DNA from: Catonia carolina
Lineage: Eukaryota; Arthropoda; Insecta; Hemiptera; Achilidae
Length of the DNA stretch: 64,000 bases
Direction of reading: 5' to 3'
Assembly (NCBI GenBank): GCA_035578175.1
Contig: JAQMRL010000001.1
Coordinates: 240,952,538-241,016,537, forward strand
Below the pieces are notes generated by a model. That model did not search any database. It was not told the origin of the DNA and saw only the letters and a list, made by a program, of their open reading frames with translations. Both the position numbers and the translations under genes were made by a program. How positions within the stretch are numbered: position 1 is the first letter of the stretch; each line of letters opens with the position of its first letter. Shown here piece by piece: positions 61,141 to 64,000 of the stretch.

Positions 61141-61451
61141 ATCCAAAGGTTGTCGATAATAATCAAGCGATTACATTTTTTTTTAATAAGTTAGACACCC
61201 TTATTAGGATAGTTTATGTGAGTCAATGTGTGCTTGGTAACACAATGTGTTCTACATCTTACTTTTTCCAAAATGTATTATAGAAAGCTTCATGAAATTA
61301 TAAAAACGTTGACTACTTAAAAATATAGTGTAAGATATTGGACAACTGGTGCACAACTTTTTTGAGACTTGGTTCTCTGACAGCTTTTCATGTTTCATGT
61401 TGGTCTTTTTAACTCTTACAGAAATTGTATTTTAGGCTCACTCTTTCTTAC

Positions 61452-61608
61452 CTTGTACTGATGGTTGAATGGGCGTTTCAACACCTGGTCTTGGAAGTAT
61501 TTTCTCGGCTACTTTGTTATCCGCTGGAGCTGGGATTTCTGGCTGTGCGGTCGGTACTTTAGTTTCCGGTATTGCATCACGACGTACTCTGAATATTGAA
61601 GGCGCCAT
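61452..61608 (-). CDS. Syt1: Syt1 coding exon 1 (lumenal N-terminus, start codon)
   Basis: This exon encodes residues 1-52 plus the first base of codon 53, beginning MAPSIFRVRRDAIPETKVPT. The ATG lies one base after a clean acceptor (tttttgttacag then gATG), so an upstream non-coding 5' UTR exon is likely. The donor is CAAG|GTAAGAAAG at 61451-61450. The product is the start of the lumenal domain: it is rich in proline and charged residues, has no signal peptide and no N-glycosylation sequon, as expected for a type I-like vesicle protein without a cleaved leader. Identity rests on in-phase splicing to unmistakable Syt1 exons, because this part of the protein is poorly conserved. Confidence 0.88.
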
Positions 61609-62354
61609 CCTGTAACAAAAAGTATTTCACTGATATTTCTACGTTAGTTTAATTTAAGTGTACAGTTAACCGAGTTGATCAAACCATAAAAATTTTATGA
61701 TTTACTTTGATTACTAAATGTTTGTAGGTTAATGTTATTTTTCAGAAACGGTAGATACTTTTGCATAAAGATATTCTGAAAATAATAAATGAATCAGTAT
61801 TTCAAAATTACACTTATCATCTGAGGAACCATTTTAGATGGGATTTGAAATTCGTATGCATAAATCTAAACAGTATCTGGGTCTCACTGGAATTATTGAC
61901 GAGGAAATCAAATGTTCAAATTATTCTTTTAATAAGTATGGAAATTAATTGCTTTTAATTTAAATGACCGGTTTTAAATTTGCAACAGTGTTAGAAATAT
62001 TTTTGGAATTTCTTTATAAAACTGTAAGTATGAAGAGAAGTGGTCAAATTTTAATTACGGTAAAAATTCGAATATTATAATTCGTTTATTTTAATAATAT
62101 TATTACCCGAAGATTTTTCTAAATTACTAATTGCAGGCTATTGTAGTAACTTAATTTATTAGTTGGATCCCACAAATTTTAAACATGATTGTCTTTGTTA
62201 AAAAGATTTTTTGGTACCATATGGAAGCTTCCGAAAATTGGATATTTTAAAATTTGAGTACAAAAAATATTATTTTATTTAAGTGTAATTCTTTTCGTTC
62301 GTTTTAACATTTTAATTAATCCGTCTGGTATTTATTTGATGTGCTCCTACGTAC

Positions 62355-62630
62355 CTACATTGTTATCCATTTCTTTGTTTTGAAAGTTGCGTCACATGAT
62401 AAATTATTTTGTTCCTCAGTGTATTACGTCACATAAATTATCCGCTCATTTAAATATTTTTCTCTTTATTCAAGAAGGCGTGAAAACGGCCATTCCAACA
62501 ATTTTTACAGTAGTGTATGTTGGTCTTATTCGCTGAATGCAAAGAAGGAGTACCATGTGGTAATGAAATCAGACGCCGTGACGTCACATAGCTGTTGCTA
62601 TGACAACCCTACCCTGTCCTGTCACCGGGG
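62355..62630 (-). promoter_or_regulatory. Probable Syt1 promoter and 5' UTR region with CRE and X-box-like sites
   Basis: Upstream of coding exon 1 there is a perfect CRE palindrome TGACGTCA (62579-62586), two further CGTCA motifs (TTACGTCA near 62424 and GCGTCA near 62388) and a 14-bp RFX X-box-like palindrome (GTTGCTATGACAAC, 62594-62607). A donor-like AG|GTACGTAGG at 62354-62353 could end a UTR exon joined to the acceptor before the exon 1 ATG. CREB and RFX binding to such motifs is established knowledge; their use here is inference. Confidence 0.45.
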
Positions 62631-62639
62631 ATAAATTCA

Positions 62640-63355
62640 AGCGATTTCATTGCATCTGAATAACTACTGACAATATTTGCGTAGTATGATTGGCGATAAA
62701 ATTCAATTTACTTTCGATATGTTGCCGGCAGTATTTAAATTGACCTGTTTGATATCATAAGTAATCGTTAAATCCCATTTTTGATAAATTTCTAAAATGT
62801 ACCATACTAATATTTTCAATTCCACCTTTAGTACAATTTATTTTTAATATTAATTATAATCTGTGTGCCTTACAGGGAAAATAACACCAACTAATTTACT
62901 TAATTAAGTTTTTATTTGTTTAAAAGAAAACATTTCCAATCACAGAGAGAATTAAACGGATGGATTTTAATCTGTGTGATATATAAACGCAAACGCTCTT
63001 CATTCACTCACTTATTTCTAATTCTTAACTCCCGATTACACAGAGAGCTGAAATTCGTCGCATTTGTTTCTTAGTAGTTGAAAAAAAAATTTCGTATTTC
63101 TATCATTTGGGCCAAAGGGGTGGAAAGAGGTTAACGAATCAAATGATATACGTATATTCCTTTATTTTTCGAAGATCTAAATACAAATAAATTTCTCAAT
63201 CTAAATACGGGCATGAGTATTATGTTAATGCTAACTAGAAGAATGAAAGCATTTAAATGTTGACCACTTATTCGCATGGGGTAAAAAGCAGGTAACTTCC
63301 CTAAGGCAAAATTAGGCATATTATTGCATAATGATGGTAAACGGTAGAATACGAG
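62640..63355. other. Region upstream of Syt1, nothing recognised
   Basis: No ORF with recognisable family. CCTGTAAGGCAC near 62873 is donor-like on the minus strand and could mark a more distal UTR exon; very tentative. Confidence 0.4.
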
Positions 63356-63360
63356 ATCTG

Positions 63361-63755
63361 TTCAAAAAATAACCGAACTTTCTGAATTACGCGCTAACGG
63401 GGATATTTAGTGACGTGTGGTAGGCAGCACACTATTCTACGTCATTTCTTTTGTATAAAAAGTTTCTTGGATTGTTGATGTGTAATTTACTTTTCGTGTT
63501 GTTGCGTTTTTAGTACGACGTGTTTAAGTGCTGGTGACGATTTTTGTTATGTGCGATATTCGGGAGCAAAGATCCAACGTGAAATTTTGCGTGAAACTGG
63601 GGAAAACTTTCACAGAAACATTTCAAATTTTGAAAAAAACTTATGAAGGCTAGATTATTCTCTGAGTCGTACGAAATTTTTTGAATGGTTTTCTCGATTT
63701 GAAAGTGGTCACCAGTCAATTGAAGATGACCCTCTACCAGAAAGGTGATGATCAC
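63361..63755 (+). pseudogene. Mariner 5' end and N-terminal transposase fragment
   Basis: ttcaaaaaataaccgaactt resembles a mariner terminal repeat. About 190 bases on, an ORF from 63549 starts MCDIREQRSNVKFCVKLGKT and ILKKTYEG then stops. In another frame LSRTKFFEWFSRFESGHQSI EDDP continues. This is the mariner N-terminal HTH region (EQR..+KF..KLGK...E....L...Y.....S+T..FEW..RF..G..S+EDDP). After a stop it passes into unrelated sequence by 63760, so the catalytic domain is gone. Confidence 0.8.
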
Positions 63756-63835
63756 TGTTTTTTCGATTTAAAAGGAATTGTGCATTTTGAATTTTGGTTT
63801 AAATCCTAATAAAGGTAGTTAATTTTTTTATTCTT

Positions 63836-64000
63836 AATGTGTGTACATTGCAATCTGTTCAATTCAGAAAAAAAGCAACCCCATGACCCAATGAGATGAG
63901 GATGATGCATATGACGTGTAAATGTGGTGTAGTCTTGTACAGACCCAGGCCAACCATTCCTGAGAGAGCATGGTTAATTGAACCCCAACCATGAAAGTAC
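63836..64000 (-). mobile_element. SINE family S2, cut by the window end
   Basis: It shares gtgtacattgcaatc(t/g)gttc, ccatgacccaatgagatgag, caggccaaccattcctgaga and gaaccccaaccat with 8530-8690 in the same orientation. It continues beyond 64000. Confidence 0.7.

Larger units (their letters stand above)
1..62630 (-). other. Syt1: Synaptotagmin 1 gene, 5' part (promoter to C2A exons), 3' end off the window
   Basis: Syt1 is the calcium sensor for fast synaptic vesicle fusion: a vesicle membrane protein with a short lumenal N-terminus, one membrane span and two cytoplasmic C2 domains that bind calcium, phospholipids and SNAREs. Six minus-strand exons are described separately. They splice in phase into 313 codons, ending at the C2A-C2B junction (...EGEGGQ). 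Introns are about 5.1, 8.5, 12.4, 1.9 and 3.3 kb, then one of more than 29 kb that runs off the left edge. The missing remainder should be the C2B domain, roughly 130-150 residues in known insect Syt1. The right boundary is an estimate based on promoter-like motifs; no transcript evidence was available. Confidence 0.95.

Overview
This is a window of animal nuclear DNA, strongly AT-rich and gene-poor. Almost all of it lies inside one gene on the minus strand, synaptotagmin 1 (Syt1). Spliced coding exons, kilobase-scale introns, tRNA-derived SINEs, mariner remnants and degraded non-LTR retrotransposon tails all point to a large insect genome. The C2A protein sequence and the mix of repeats fit a hemipteran, possibly a planthopper or lanternfly relative. 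That placement is an inference and has not been checked by search.

Gene layout (minus strand, so transcription runs from high to low coordinates). A likely promoter and 5' UTR lie around 62.35-62.63 kb. Six coding exons follow: 61452-61608, 56151-56315, 47521-47663, 34999-35100, 32916-33110 and 29391-29567. All have GT/AG boundaries and compatible phases and together give exactly 313 codons. They encode the lumenal N-terminus, the transmembrane segment, a cysteine-rich and basic juxtamembrane stretch, the linker and the complete calcium-binding C2A domain. The C2B domain was not found and should lie beyond position 1, so the last intron is longer than 29 kb. A short in-phase candidate alternative first exon sits in intron 1 (59382-59406).

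The introns are a transposon graveyard. They hold about ten non-LTR (LINE) fragments, nearly all from the 3' end of the reverse transcriptase ORF. They also hold three mariner remnants, two or three other DDE transposase fragments, and about a dozen SINE or tRNA-like insertions in several families. At least eight families of short elements with terminal inverted repeats are present, several of them undescribed as far as I can tell. The clearest are a 795-bp full-length foldback element (5510-6304), two copies of a long palindromic MITE (1078-1360 and 47802-48094), and a tandem long/short pair of one TIR element that carries an ORF (8746-10031). A three-level nested structure at 30.66-32.90 kb ends about 20 bases from the splice donor of a C2A exon.

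Two places share a 33-bp module, GGTGACAG-N11-GTTGTCATAGCAAC: one just upstream of Syt1 (62594-62626) and one 39 kb away in the last intron (23623-23655). The second copy precedes an ATG in a good insect start context, and a coding-like plus-strand stretch ends at 24184. This is the best candidate for an unrecognised nested gene or shared regulatory element. All calls were made by eye; no alignments, folding or searches were run.
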